A DNA stretch of 29,444 nt. Source: a virus. The notes under the pieces are model-generated. The model did no database searches and had not been told where the DNA came from. It was given only the letters and a program-made list of their open reading frames with translations. Location of the stretch: positions 1-29,444 of the IMG/VR virus record IMGVR_UViG_3300034019_000060; one strand, given 5' to 3'. The translations under genes were made by a program, and so were the position numbers. This document shows positions 1 through 6,608 of the stretch, piece by piece (within the stretch, counting starts at the first letter, position 1; the number at the start of each line of letters is the position of its first letter).

Positions 1-2
1 GG

Positions 3-284
3 TCTAAGAAACTCTTAGAGGCTTGCAGGGAACTACCCTGCGGGCTCTGTGGTGTCGAGGATGGAACGGTTGTCGCGGCTCACTCTAATCAACAGAAAGA
101 CGGAAAAGGAACGGGTATCAAGGCGCATGACTTTAGGGTCGCTGCGCTCTGCTACAGATGTCACATGCAGATAGATCAGGGAGGCGCAGGGAAAGAAGAG
201 AAAAGGCAAGCGTGGGAAGAAGCCCACAGAAAGACGATTGGTTGGTTATTTGAAAAAGGAATCTTAGATGTCATCAGTAAATAA
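3..284 (+). CDS. DUF1364 (YbcO-like) nuclease, 5'-truncated
   Basis: An open frame enters from the left edge and stops at 282-284, giving the last 93 residues of a protein whose start lies outside the window. It contains a Cys cluster (CxxxxxCxxC, residues about 8-17 of the fragment), then an AAHSNQ segment, [10 protein letters not shown], and a late [12 protein letters not shown] segment. This Cys/His pattern is what I recognise from the DUF1364/YbcO family of small HNH-like phage nucleases, which resemble the Nin/Rap group near phage recombination genes. The stop overlaps the ssb start by 17 nt in another frame, so the two are translationally linked, and the nuclease sits directly before SSB and a YqaJ exonuclease, fitting a recombination role. 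The family call is fairly sure; biochemical activity is inferred. Confidence 0.75.
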   Translation, partial: SKKLLEACRELPCGLCGVEDGTVVAAHSNQQKDGKGTGIKAHDFRVAALCYRCHMQIDQGGAGKEEKRQAWEEAHRKTIGWLFEKGILDVISK

Positions 285-633
285 AGTGATCTTGATTGGT
301 AACGTAGGCAAAGACCCTGAGTGCAGATATACAGAAGCAGGAACGGCTCTAGCGAATCTCACTCTTGCGACAACTAATCGCTGGAAGAACAAACAAGGTG
401 AGCCGCAAGAAGAAACCGAGTGGCATCGTGTTGTTGCTTATGGAAAGTTAGCCGAGATCATCGAGAAGTACGTCCAAAAAGGTAAGCCGTTGTACATAGA
501 AGGTCGTTTACAGACCCGGAAGTGGACAGACAAACAAGGAGTCGACAGATACACCACTGAGATTATTGCTGAGAGCCTACAGATGCTCGGACAAAAAGGT
601 CGAAAAGACGACGATGACGAGATCGCATTCTGA
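268..633 (+). CDS. ssb: Single-stranded DNA-binding protein
   Basis: 121 aa. The N-terminus ([18 protein letters not shown]) and the core ([37 protein letters not shown]) are diagnostic for the bacterial-type OB-fold SSB family. The linker is very short, and the protein ends in an acidic tip, DDDDEIAF, equivalent to the DDDIPF tail through which SSB recruits exonucleases, helicases and polymerases. It would coat ssDNA during replication and recombination in the cytoplasm. A good Shine-Dalgarno (AAGGA at 255-259) precedes the ATG. The start overlaps the nuclease gene by 17 nt, and the stop overlaps the next start (TGATG), so all three are one operon. Complete, typical phage length. Confidence 0.97.
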   Translation: MSSVNKVILIGNVGKDPECRYTEAGTALANLTLATTNRWKNKQGEPQEETEWHRVVAYGKLAEIIEKYVQKGKPLYIEGRLQTRKWTDKQGVDRYTTEIIAESLQMLGQKGRKDDDDEIAF

Positions 634-1217
634 TGGAACAGGGAACCGAGGAGTGGAGGCTTGCACGGTTGGGGAAGGTGACAGCTTCCCGCGTCTCAGA
701 TGCGCGAGCTAAAAAAGGAACGGCTACACGAGCGAACTACATCGCAGACATCCTTGCTGAAAGACTGACAGGGACCGTAGCCGAGACATTTACGAACAGT
801 TATATGGAATGGGGAACATTAAATGAGCCTTTAGCAAGAGCCGCGTATCAAATAAAGACGGGTCGCTGGGTAGAACAGATCGCCATCGTCGACCACCCGA
901 CAATCCCTAACTTTGCTGCAAGCCCTGATGGTCTAGTCGAGGATGGGCTTATAGAAATAAAGTGTCCTAAGACCTCGACGCATATCTCTTATCTAACAGC
1001 GGGTGAAGTGCCTACAACTTACAAGAATCAGATGATGGCACAGATGGCTTGTACGGGTCGTAGGTGGGTCGATTTCGTTTCCTTTGACCCTAGACTGCCC
1101 GAAAGACTACAGCTCTTTGTGGTGCGTTTTGAGCCGCCTGAGGATGATATTAAGAACCTAGAAACGGACGTTGTTAATTTTTTGACTGAAGTAGATAATC
1201 TAATGGAGAAGCTATGA
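633..1217 (+). CDS. YqaJ / lambda-exonuclease family recombinase
   Basis: 194 aa. Begins with the family signature QGTEEWRLARLGKVTASR (residues 3-20), in which Trp8 and Arg9 are conserved. It continues with MEWGTLNEPLAR (Glu65), SPDGLVEDGLIEIKCP (Asp99, Glu108, Lys110: the PD-(D/E)xK metal site) and a Gln-rich helix YKNQMMAQMA (130-139). This family gives 5'-3' dsDNA exonucleases that make 3' overhangs for a partner annealase (RecT, Erf or Red beta). No annealase is in the window; it may lie upstream. The neighbouring SSB supports a recombination/replication role. The start overlaps the ssb stop by one base and the stop overlaps the next ATG (ATGA). Confidence 0.95.
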   Translation: MEQGTEEWRLARLGKVTASRVSDARAKKGTATRANYIADILAERLTGTVAETFTNSYMEWGTLNEPLARAAYQIKTGRWVEQIAIVDHPTIPNFAASPDGLVEDGLIEIKCPKTSTHISYLTAGEVPTTYKNQMMAQMACTGRRWVDFVSFDPRLPERLQLFVVRFEPPEDDIKNLETDVVNFLTEVDNLMEKL

Positions 1218-1396
1218 ACTGGAAGGAACTCATTGAAAGCCAACGATCCCCTAGAACCTTTAGACCTGTCGAGGAGATCTGGCGCGAACACGGCTGGAGA
1301 CCTCCCTCCACAGAATGCCCAGACACGATTGAAAAGCACCGAGCTTTTAGAGCGTGGTCAATGGCTGGAGATCATCAAAGCGGTGAAGTCCAGTGA
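1214..1396 (+). CDS. Small hypothetical protein (60 aa)
   Basis: 60 aa beginning MNWKELIESQRSPRTFRP, at an ATGA overlap with the exonuclease stop and with a GGAGAAG Shine-Dalgarno just upstream (1205-1211). The first about 45 residues look like a real protein (RPVEEIWREHGWRPPS, Trp-rich, charged); the end is less convincing. Function unknown; I recognise no domain. It overlaps the following ORF (1233-1601) by 164 nt in a different frame, so one of three things is true: both are made from dual-coding DNA, only one is real, or a +1 frameshift joins them. The classic ATGA coupling is the main reason for keeping it. Confidence 0.5.
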   Translation: MNWKELIESQRSPRTFRPVEEIWREHGWRPPSTECPDTIEKHRAFRAWSMAGDHQSGEVQ

Positions 1397-1601
1397 TAGA
1401 TCGGAAATTACGCAGGCTTATGAAAAAGCTATGCCGTATGTCGTTGCGGATTGGGCTCACTGGCTTTTATCGAAGCCTCGTCCGCAAAGGCTCCCTCTTA
1501 TAGAAAAGATCGCAAAACACCACGGGGACGCAGTGGGTGAGATGGTGAAAGAAGCACTCACCCGCTTGCATAAAGAGAAGATTCAGCGACGCGACGCTTA
1601 A
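1233..1601 (+). CDS. Hypothetical protein, last gene of the early operon
   Basis: 122 aa from a TTG start (1233) that has a strong GGAAGGA Shine-Dalgarno at 1221-1227. The second half (about 35-122: STELLERGQWLEIIKAV, then KAMPYVVADWAHWLLSKP and a Lys/Arg-rich helical end) has a clear protein-like composition; the first 30 residues share DNA with the 60-aa ORF and are less certain. An alternative start is a TTG at 1329 without a visible ribosome site. Predicted helical, soluble and basic; no family recognised. Its 3' end overlaps the 3' end of the endolysin gene on the other strand by 44 bp, marking the convergence of the early and late transcription units. Confidence 0.7.
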   Translation: MKANDPLEPLDLSRRSGANTAGDLPPQNAQTRLKSTELLERGQWLEIIKAVKSSDRSEITQAYEKAMPYVVADWAHWLLSKPRPQRLPLIEKIAKHHGDAVGEMVKEALTRLHKEKIQRRDA

Positions 1602-2064
1602 CCAAACCGGGAAGAACTTTGCCACCTCCCTTTGTCCACATCATAAAAGCCTTAGCTGCTCCCTCGTAATCACCGCGGTCATTCTTCATTCTGATCGTAG
1701 AGCGCTGGTAATTTCCTAAGCCAGCGTTGTACGCAAAACTGACAATAGCGTCGAACCTTGACTGACTGCTAGCCAGATTAGGAGACATTCTAAGAACACC
1801 GCGCTCGAAATATTGCAGATCGCTCTCAAAAAGGCTATCGACCTCCGCTTGCGTCCAGTTTCGACTATCGCCGGGACTGATTGCGTATTCCTTCCTAAGA
1901 ATGCCTGTGTAGCCGTTTTTACGCTCATTAGGGAGCCTTATCTGATCTTGATATAGGACATGACCATATCCCACTGTCCAGAGGCTTGCAGGGCATAAAT
2001 AAGGCCTTAGACGGCATCCCTCGAACCTGTGCATCAGGTCGATGCCAGCTTGCCCTGTTTTCAT
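1558..2064 (-). CDS. Endolysin, GH24 lysozyme (muramidase)
   Basis: 168 aa from ATG at 2064. The motif FEGCRLRPYLCPASLWTVGYGH gives the GH24 triad Glu15, Cys24 and Thr30 with the canonical 8- and 5-residue spacing (Cys replaces the T4 Asp, as in P22-type enzymes). FAYNAGLGNY and the C-terminal GLVKRRVAE are also family features. It cleaves the NAM-NAG bond of peptidoglycan. I chose ATG 2064 over an upstream TTG (2091) because it makes an ATGA overlap with the holin stop and gives the usual MKTGQAGIDL start. No signal peptide or SAR segment is visible, so export should depend on the holin. It is the last gene of the late operon. Confidence 0.95.
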   Translation of the reverse strand: MKTGQAGIDLMHRFEGCRLRPYLCPASLWTVGYGHVLYQDQIRLPNERKNGYTGILRKEYAISPGDSRNWTQAEVDSLFESDLQYFERGVLRMSPNLASSQSRFDAIVSFAYNAGLGNYQRSTIRMKNDRGDYEGAAKAFMMWTKGGGKVLPGLVKRRVAESSLYASG

Positions 2065-2561
2065 TTCTTCCAGCTGCGCGACCCGAACCAAAAACCTATG
2101 ATGCCGCCTAGCATTGCCATTTCATCATCACTAAAAATGATCTCCGCGACCTTGATGAGATCCTCCATCGACTGCACTAAATGGGGATGCTGCCAGACGT
2201 AATAAGCAAGAACTGCATTCACCGCAATAAGCTCAAGAATTAGTAAGTAAGTGACATTGGGTCTGACTGTGCCGATGTAATTAACAACCCATTTACTTGA
2301 TTTCTCAATGATCTGTTTGTCATGATCCAGTGCAGCCACAGTCATTTGTGCATCAGTCTGCATTGCTATCTGATCGGTTCTTATTTCCTCGATTCTTTGT
2401 TGAGCAAGAAAACCTTCTTTTGCTAAGGCAAGCTCGCGCTCAGATTGAACTCTTGCAAGCTCAAGCTCGTGCGCTTGATCGGCTTTATTCTGGAAATAGT
2501 CAAGAAGTTTCGGGAGGCCGGAGATTAAAAGACCGCCGAGGGTCGATAAAAGTGAAAGCAT
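2061..2561 (-). CDS. Holin, GTA_holin_3TM-like
   Basis: 166 aa. Hydrophobic N-terminal segment (about 2-22), a long charged helical/coiled-coil stretch (25-90), then RPNVTY (100-105) leading into a membrane helix (103-123) and a second C-terminal hydrophobic segment (148-161) ending FWFGSRSWKK. The RPxxTY motif at the helix start and the C-terminal WFGSR are what I associate with the 3TM holin family first described for gene-transfer-agent release. It would form inner-membrane lesions that release the endolysin. AGGGG lies 5 nt before its ATG, and its stop overlaps the endolysin ATG (ATGA), typical of a holin-lysin pair. Confidence 0.75.
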   Translation of the reverse strand: MLSLLSTLGGLLISGLPKLLDYFQNKADQAHELELARVQSERELALAKEGFLAQQRIEEIRTDQIAMQTDAQMTVAALDHDKQIIEKSSKWVVNYIGTVRPNVTYLLILELIAVNAVLAYYVWQHPHLVQSMEDLIKVAEIIFSDDEMAMLGGIIGFWFGSRSWKK

Positions 2562-2563
2562 AA

Positions 2564-2980
2564 CTACCCCTTAGCGGTTACAACATCAGCACCTTTTTTG
2601 ACAGTAACTTTAGATCCTTCAACATCAACTTGCATGGGTTGCTCTGCGCGATCTAACTTATCAAGACGGTGAATCAAGTCTTTAATAACTTCAAACTCAG
2701 GCTTTTCTTGTTTGGCAGCAGTTCCTGCAATGCCGTTCAGCATCTGTATAAGTGCAGTAAGTGAAGCGCCCAAAAGACCCATTACCGCAGCGATCTTCTC
2801 GCCCTCTAAGAACAGGGATGCTCCAACACCGACAAGCACGATCAGGAAAATGTAGAGAAGCCCATCTTCGCCAATCGCTTTGCCTGCGACTTCTTTGGCA
2901 GAATCTTGAGCCTTTAGCTCTTCTAGCTTGATTCTGGCTTGAGCTTTAAGCAGTGCCAACTCATGAGATTTATCGTCCAT
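2564..2980 (-). CDS. Small membrane protein of the lysis cassette
   Basis: 138 aa. N-terminal charged helix (1-35), two predicted transmembrane helices (about 41-58 and 63-84) separated by a short EGEK turn, then a soluble C-terminal tail with a predicted helix (KDLIHRLDKLDRAEQ) and a small beta-like end. A helical hairpin of this size could be a second holin, an antiholin or a membrane scaffold; I do not recognise a named family. It starts at a TAATG overlap with the preceding 77-aa gene and stops 2 nt before the holin start, so the three membrane proteins are co-expressed. The role in lysis is inferred from topology and position only. Confidence 0.65.
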   Translation of the reverse strand: MDDKSHELALLKAQARIKLEELKAQDSAKEVAGKAIGEDGLLYIFLIVLVGVGASLFLEGEKIAAVMGLLGASLTALIQMLNGIAGTAAKQEKPEFEVIKDLIHRLDKLDRAEQPMQVDVEGSKVTVKKGADVVTAKG

Positions 2981-3213
2981 TACTTGTCGGCTTTGCCATC
3001 TAGCTTGTCAAAGATCTTGCCGAGCATAAATTTAATCTCGTGAATATCGGTCTCGTAATCCTTCTTAAGGACATAATCGTGAGGCAAATTCTTTTCGATG
3101 TCACGAAGATCGCGTTGCATTTCTTTTACAGCCTCCCAAACAACTCGGAAGATCCACCCGAACGCCGCTGAGATTGCGCCGAATAAGATGTTAATGAGAG
3201 TCTGGCTGTCCAT
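2980..3213 (-). CDS. Small single-TM protein of the lysis cassette
   Basis: 77 aa from ATG at 3213 (MDSQTLINILFGAISAAFGW). One N-terminal hydrophobic helix (about 5-25) is followed by a charged helical tail (VKEMQRDLRDIEKNLP, then KDYETDIHEIKFMLGKIFDKL) that looks like a short coiled coil. This layout is common for small phage membrane proteins placed before the holin; function is unknown, and a spanin-like or holin-partner role is only a guess. An upstream ATG at 3246 would add 11 residues; I prefer 3213 because the protein then starts directly before the membrane helix. It overlaps the glycosyltransferase 3' end by 23 nt. Confidence 0.65.
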   Translation of the reverse strand: MDSQTLINILFGAISAAFGWIFRVVWEAVKEMQRDLRDIEKNLPHDYVLKKDYETDIHEIKFMLGKIFDKLDGKADK

Positions 3214-4252
3214 AATATTCAAGATTCCTGATAAGCCGTTCATCATCTGGAGACAGCCTGACTGCCTCCGCTCCGTGTCTTATCGCTTCTTCTCTCAGGC
3301 CTAAATTGTAAGCAGAAATAGCCGCTAAGTCATGAGGCTTAGATCCCCACACTTCTGGGTCACAAGTGTAAACAAGTTCTTTACTTTTAATCTCTAAAGC
3401 CATTGTCGCTGCGTGATGGCATTCCTTCCACATTGATTTTCGGTAATACGACATCGCCGCATCTACCCACGGCTCTCTGGTTCCCGGAGCCTCAGCGATA
3501 GCCATACGAAACCACTTGAGAGCCTCCCAGTGATTTCCTTTCTCATCGTGAGCCTTCCCTAGGAGCCGCATCGCATAACACCGCTCGTTAGGCCAATCAG
3601 CTCGAGGGTTGTTTAGGTAAGTATGCAGAGCCTCTATTGATTCGTCCCAAAGGTTATAAAAGGTCAGTTCTCTGGCAAAGTAGAAAGCATTTCTAGGACA
3701 GCTCGGATCTTCTTTAACAGCCATTCTAAGGAGATCAAGATACTGACCGCGTGACTTAGTAGGATCTGGATGATGAGAGACTAAGAGTTTGTCAGTATGT
3801 GCATAGACCTCTTGAATGCGAAGGTCAGGCCGTGGGTATTCATGAATAGCGTGATGGAACCTGTAGCCTTTTTTTGCGAAGATCTTTTCGTAGTAAAAAC
3901 AAATGCCTTGACCCCAATCGAACTTGTACCTAAGTCTAGTAGTCTCTGGAGTCCAAACACGCTCGATCTCTTCCCGCCAGCCGGGTTCTAAGACTTCATC
4001 TAAATCTAGCGAAATGATGACATCTACATCAGCGGGGACTAGAGCTAAGGCAGCGTTTCTTGCTAGGTCAAATCGCCACGGGGTGATTGAGATGTCATAA
4101 ACAGTGATGCCGCACTCTCTAGCAATATCAGCGGTTCCGTCTGTTGATCCGGTATCGGCAAGAATAATTAAGTCAGCATCTTTGGCCGACTCGTAAAAAC
4201 GCTTTACAAACTGAGCTTCGTTTTTTGATATTGCGTTAACGCAAATCTTCAT
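3191..4252 (-). CDS. GT2-like glycosyltransferase with TPR-like C-terminal half
   Basis: 353 aa. The N-terminal GT-A domain shows MKICVNAISKNEA (nucleotide-sugar-binding strand), ADTGSTDGT (32-40), WRFDLARNAAL (59-69) and the metal-binding SLDLDE (81-86, a DxD), then HHAIHEYP (133-140). The C-terminal half (about 180-350) is a series of helical pairs resembling TPRs (LLGKAHDEKGNHWEALKWF, YNLGLREEAIRHGAEAV). The enzyme should move a sugar from a nucleotide donor to an acceptor in the cytoplasm. Acceptor unknown: candidates are the phage's own fibre proteins, encoded just upstream in the operon, or a host glycan. AGGA lies 6 nt before the ATG. The family is clear; substrate is inference. Confidence 0.9.
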   Translation of the reverse strand: MKICVNAISKNEAQFVKRFYESAKDADLIILADTGSTDGTADIARECGITVYDISITPWRFDLARNAALALVPADVDVIISLDLDEVLEPGWREEIERVWTPETTRLRYKFDWGQGICFYYEKIFAKKGYRFHHAIHEYPRPDLRIQEVYAHTDKLLVSHHPDPTKSRGQYLDLLRMAVKEDPSCPRNAFYFARELTFYNLWDESIEALHTYLNNPRADWPNERCYAMRLLGKAHDEKGNHWEALKWFRMAIAEAPGTREPWVDAAMSYYRKSMWKECHHAATMALEIKSKELVYTCDPEVWGSKPHDLAAISAYNLGLREEAIRHGAEAVRLSPDDERLIRNLEYYGQPDSH

Positions 4253-4263
4253 GTCGTGTCCTA

Positions 4264-4950
4264 TCAGAATGGATTAAAGGTCGAAACCGTTACTCCGTTG
4301 TTTGTAAGTGTATTAGGAGAACTTGAGTTATCTACAATTGTTGCAGATTGACAAGTAAGCAGTCTTGTATTCGCGTCGTTCGTTAGCGGTGACGTGGGAA
4401 CCGGAGCCGATGAAACGCCAACTCCAATTCTATAACGGAGATTGCTGATATAAGCATTTGCCGGAGTTGTTAAAACGTTCCGTCTTATGCCTATTGTTGT
4501 GTCGTATAAAGACGGATCAGAAAAATTATTGGTTACGGTTGCGGCAGTGGCAGCAGTTCCGTTTATAAAAAATTGAGAATCATTTGATGCCGTCGATCTG
4601 CGAGAAAAGCAAACATAATTCCAAACGCCGCTACTAATTGCAACACTTGAAACATATGTCGATGATTCTTTTATGAGTCTAGGAACGCCCGTACCGTCAA
4701 TGGCTATTTCAAATCCACCTGTAAGCCCAGAAATGTAGCCGCAACTAAATATTGATTGATAGGTCGCAGAATTTGGATAAATGAAAAACTCAATAGTGAA
4801 TGCAGAAGCTCCCGGCGCAAGATTAGAGCTTGCAGGCATAGATATGTAATCCGTTTGCGAACTTACAAAAAGATTACTGTAATAAACCGGAAGCCCTCTA
4901 GGAGCGAATCCAGTTTTTGATGCAGCGCCAATGGAAGAAATGACCGGCAT
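4264..4950 (-). CDS. LamG/ConA-like lectin domain tail protein
   Basis: 228 aa. After a short N-terminal segment, a single jelly-roll domain occupies about 30-190: DYISMPASSNLAPGASAFTIEFF, then WNYVCFSRR, DSQFFINGTAA and ISNLRYRIG follow the strand order of concanavalin A/LamG-type laminin G domains, which often bind carbohydrates. The C-terminus (TNDANTRLLTCQS) is a frequent ending of such phage modules. Probably a virion-surface adhesin decorating the tail or fibres, with host glycan recognition as the likely role. The start overlaps the previous stop by one base (TAATG). It is Ser/Thr/Asn-rich, like the other fibre proteins. Confidence 0.75.
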   Translation of the reverse strand: MPVISSIGAASKTGFAPRGLPVYYSNLFVSSQTDYISMPASSNLAPGASAFTIEFFIYPNSATYQSIFSCGYISGLTGGFEIAIDGTGVPRLIKESSTYVSSVAISSGVWNYVCFSRRSTASNDSQFFINGTAATAATVTNNFSDPSLYDTTIGIRRNVLTTPANAYISNLRYRIGVGVSSAPVPTSPLTNDANTRLLTCQSATIVDNSSSPNTLTNNGVTVSTFNPF

Positions 4951-5414
4951 TACGCAAACCTTGATTGGCTTGCAAGCACTGTGAATGTGGCATTCGCCGT
5001 TTTAATCACGGTGTATGTATAAACATCAATGCCGTTTGCATTGCCAGCAGAAGGAGCAGAACCGCCAAACCATTCGACTGTTGCCGCAGCGCCGTCGACG
5101 GTCACTGATGAATTATAGTAAGCGGGAGATCCTTGAGTCGACAAGAACGCAAGCGTGATGCTTTGTCCTGTAGCCATCAACGAGTTTAATGTCGTTGTTG
5201 AGTTTCCTCGGATGTTTACAGTAAAGTTTCCAGAAGCCGCAGTGGTGTAGTACAAGACCGACTGAGTGGCTAATTCAAAATTGATCGTACCGGATGAAGG
5301 AGTAGCAGAGATCGTAACCTTCTCTAGCGCCGCTGATAAGGTAGTCTGAACAACACCATTGACAACACCTAAGGCTAACGTGTTGACGTTATCGGCTGTG
5401 ATTTTAGTAGTCAT
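4950..5414 (-). CDS. Tail-fibre-associated structural protein
   Basis: 154 aa from ATG 5414, which overlaps the preceding stop as ATGA; an in-frame start four codons upstream is therefore not needed. It begins MTTKITADNVNTLALGVVNG, a leader I have seen on small phage fibre proteins, and is rich in Ser, Thr, Ala and Val with alternating beta-strand patterns (FTVNIRGNSTTTLNSLMATG, ITLAFLSTQGSPAYYN, VEWFGGSAPSAGNANGIDVY). The WFGGxxPSxGNxxGIDVYTYTVI segment is typical of beta-sandwich phage fibre or attachment proteins. Likely virion-exposed; exact placement unknown. Confidence 0.65.
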   Translation of the reverse strand: MTTKITADNVNTLALGVVNGVVQTTLSAALEKVTISATPSSGTINFELATQSVLYYTTAASGNFTVNIRGNSTTTLNSLMATGQSITLAFLSTQGSPAYYNSSVTVDGAAATVEWFGGSAPSAGNANGIDVYTYTVIKTANATFTVLASQSRFA

Positions 5415-5764
5415 GCTTCCACCCAACTCGTCGTTGCTTCATCCCACTGATACATCTTTCCATCAGTCGGCATCGCTACAGGAGCCTCCCACTGTGCATC
5501 AGCGTTTAAGAGCCAGCTAGCAAAGGGCTTAGGTGGAACAAACGCGTCAATGTCTGCTCGGTAGGTATAACCAATGCCTGCGTAGTTTTTACGCATGTTG
5601 CCGTTGTAGCTTGTCTGCTTCCATACGCCACCGAGAATCTTCTCTAGGTGCGCTGCGCCGATGTGTTCTTTCTCAACGCCAAACGCATCTGCCGTGTCTT
5701 TATTGTCAACAACGACAACCTGCTGCACGACACCGTTTTCATCTATTTTTGCAAAGTGAGCCAT
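5411..5764 (-). CDS. Conserved phage structural protein (tail/fibre region)
   Basis: 117 aa. MAHFAKIDENGVVQQVVVVDN, GVWKQTSYNGNMRKNYAGIGYTY, FVPPKPF and a Trp-rich end (WEAPVAMPTDGKMYQWDEATTSW) match a small protein that recurs in the fibre regions of aquatic tailed phages, including cyanophages. Function is not established; a virion structural role is usually assumed. It starts with ATG one base into the oxygenase stop (TAATG) and its own stop overlaps the next gene (ATGA). Its conserved association with 2OG-Fe(II) oxygenase genes in phages is my recollection, not a calculation. Confidence 0.7.
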   Translation of the reverse strand: MAHFAKIDENGVVQQVVVVDNKDTADAFGVEKEHIGAAHLEKILGGVWKQTSYNGNMRKNYAGIGYTYRADIDAFVPPKPFASWLLNADAQWEAPVAMPTDGKMYQWDEATTSWVEA

Positions 5765-6366
5765 TACGCCTCCAACTTCAATCCGGTTAAATCCATCTCT
5801 TCCCCGACAACACCCACGGGAAAGGTGTTAAACGATAATGAGATTCGTGTGTCTTCGCCTTTGACCTCTGGAACCATGTGCGTGAGTGACGAAGGAAACA
5901 AAATCAGCCTGCCTGCATACGCCTCGAACCACCAGCTCTCAGAGTTATACGGATTCCATTGGTCAGGCGGGAATTTGATCTGCTGCCAACCGTCTTTGTA
6001 GAAATAAATCCTGTCATCAGGGTTGGTCTGCACATAGAACACGCCGCTGATGTAGCTATTAGGATGTGCGTGTTTATGATGATACTGACCTTGCTCGCTG
6101 TAATTACACCAACTCTGAGTCACTCTTAAAGATACATTGTGCTTAGGATTGACTGTGGATTTAAAGTAATCAGCAACTGAATCTTCTATAAAAGAACGGA
6201 GGTTTGTCAGTACAGGGTCACGCAGCACAAAGTTATTTGTTGATGTCGTGTTGCCCATGTTCGGTCTTGTCTCTAACTCACGGATGAAGAACAACTCTTC
6301 ATCAGACAAGGGTCTGCCTAACTCAGCAAAACCTACGGGTATGGGAAAGAGATTATGCAATTGCAT
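5764..6366 (-). CDS. 2OG-Fe(II) oxygenase family protein
   Basis: 200 aa from ATG 6366, chosen over TTG 6372 because AAGGA lies 8 nt upstream. The layout matches the phage-common 2OG-Fe(II) oxygenase group (PF13759-like): TQSWCNYSEQGQYHHKHAHPN (His96, 97, 99, 101) followed by SYISGVFYVQTNPDDRIYF, and a distal AGRLILFPSSLTHMV (His163) with DTRISLSFN (Arg174, the likely 2-oxoglutarate-binding residue). Such enzymes use Fe(II), O2 and 2-oxoglutarate to hydroxylate proteins or small molecules. The gene sits inside the fibre cluster, downstream of two collagen-like proteins, so a fibre substrate is possible but unproven. Confidence 0.87.
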   Translation of the reverse strand: MQLHNLFPIPVGFAELGRPLSDEELFFIRELETRPNMGNTTSTNNFVLRDPVLTNLRSFIEDSVADYFKSTVNPKHNVSLRVTQSWCNYSEQGQYHHKHAHPNSYISGVFYVQTNPDDRIYFYKDGWQQIKFPPDQWNPYNSESWWFEAYAGRLILFPSSLTHMVPEVKGEDTRISLSFNTFPVGVVGEEMDLTGLKLEA

Positions 6367-6607
6367 CTTCAATTTCCTTTTGTTTAATACCCATTTCTTC
6401 TAACTGTTCAGGTAGCCAGATCGTAGGAATTGAATCTTCAAACTCTCTGATCTTGTCTATCACCCAATAGACTTCTTCAATGCTCGGACAGGGACGAGGA
6501 TCATCCCAGCGTGTAAAGACGTTATTAGAGATTTCCCACTTTGCACCGGGACGAAGTAGGTGCATGGCTGTGTCTATGCCTAGGAATTTATAAACTTTTG
6601 TAGTCAT
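6353..6607 (-). CDS. Conserved small phage protein
   Basis: 84 aa: MTTKVYKFLGIDTAMHLLRPGA, KWEISNNVFTRWDDPRPCPSI, then a helical end (EEVYWVIDKIREFEDSIPTIWLPEQLEEM). It looks compact and soluble with a conserved-looking WDDPRPCPS segment; I recall similar ORFs next to the oxygenase in other aquatic phages but know no function. It starts one base after the glycine-rich protein stops and overlaps the oxygenase start by 14 nt. A structural, chaperone or oxygenase-partner role are all possible. Confidence 0.65.
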   Translation of the reverse strand: MTTKVYKFLGIDTAMHLLRPGAKWEISNNVFTRWDDPRPCPSIEEVYWVIDKIREFEDSIPTIWLPEQLEEMGIKQKEIEDAIA

Positions 6608-6608
6608 G

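Noticed and set aside
33-227. 64-aa minus-strand ORF at the left edge
   Set aside because: Antisense to the recognisable DUF1364 nuclease fragment; no supporting features.
1028-1339. 103-aa minus-strand ORF
   Set aside because: Antisense to the exonuclease gene, Ser-rich frame artefact, no ribosome site or neighbour on that strand.
2065-2091. TTG start adding nine residues to the endolysin
   Set aside because: ATG 2064 forms the ATGA junction with the holin and yields the usual GH24 N-terminus.
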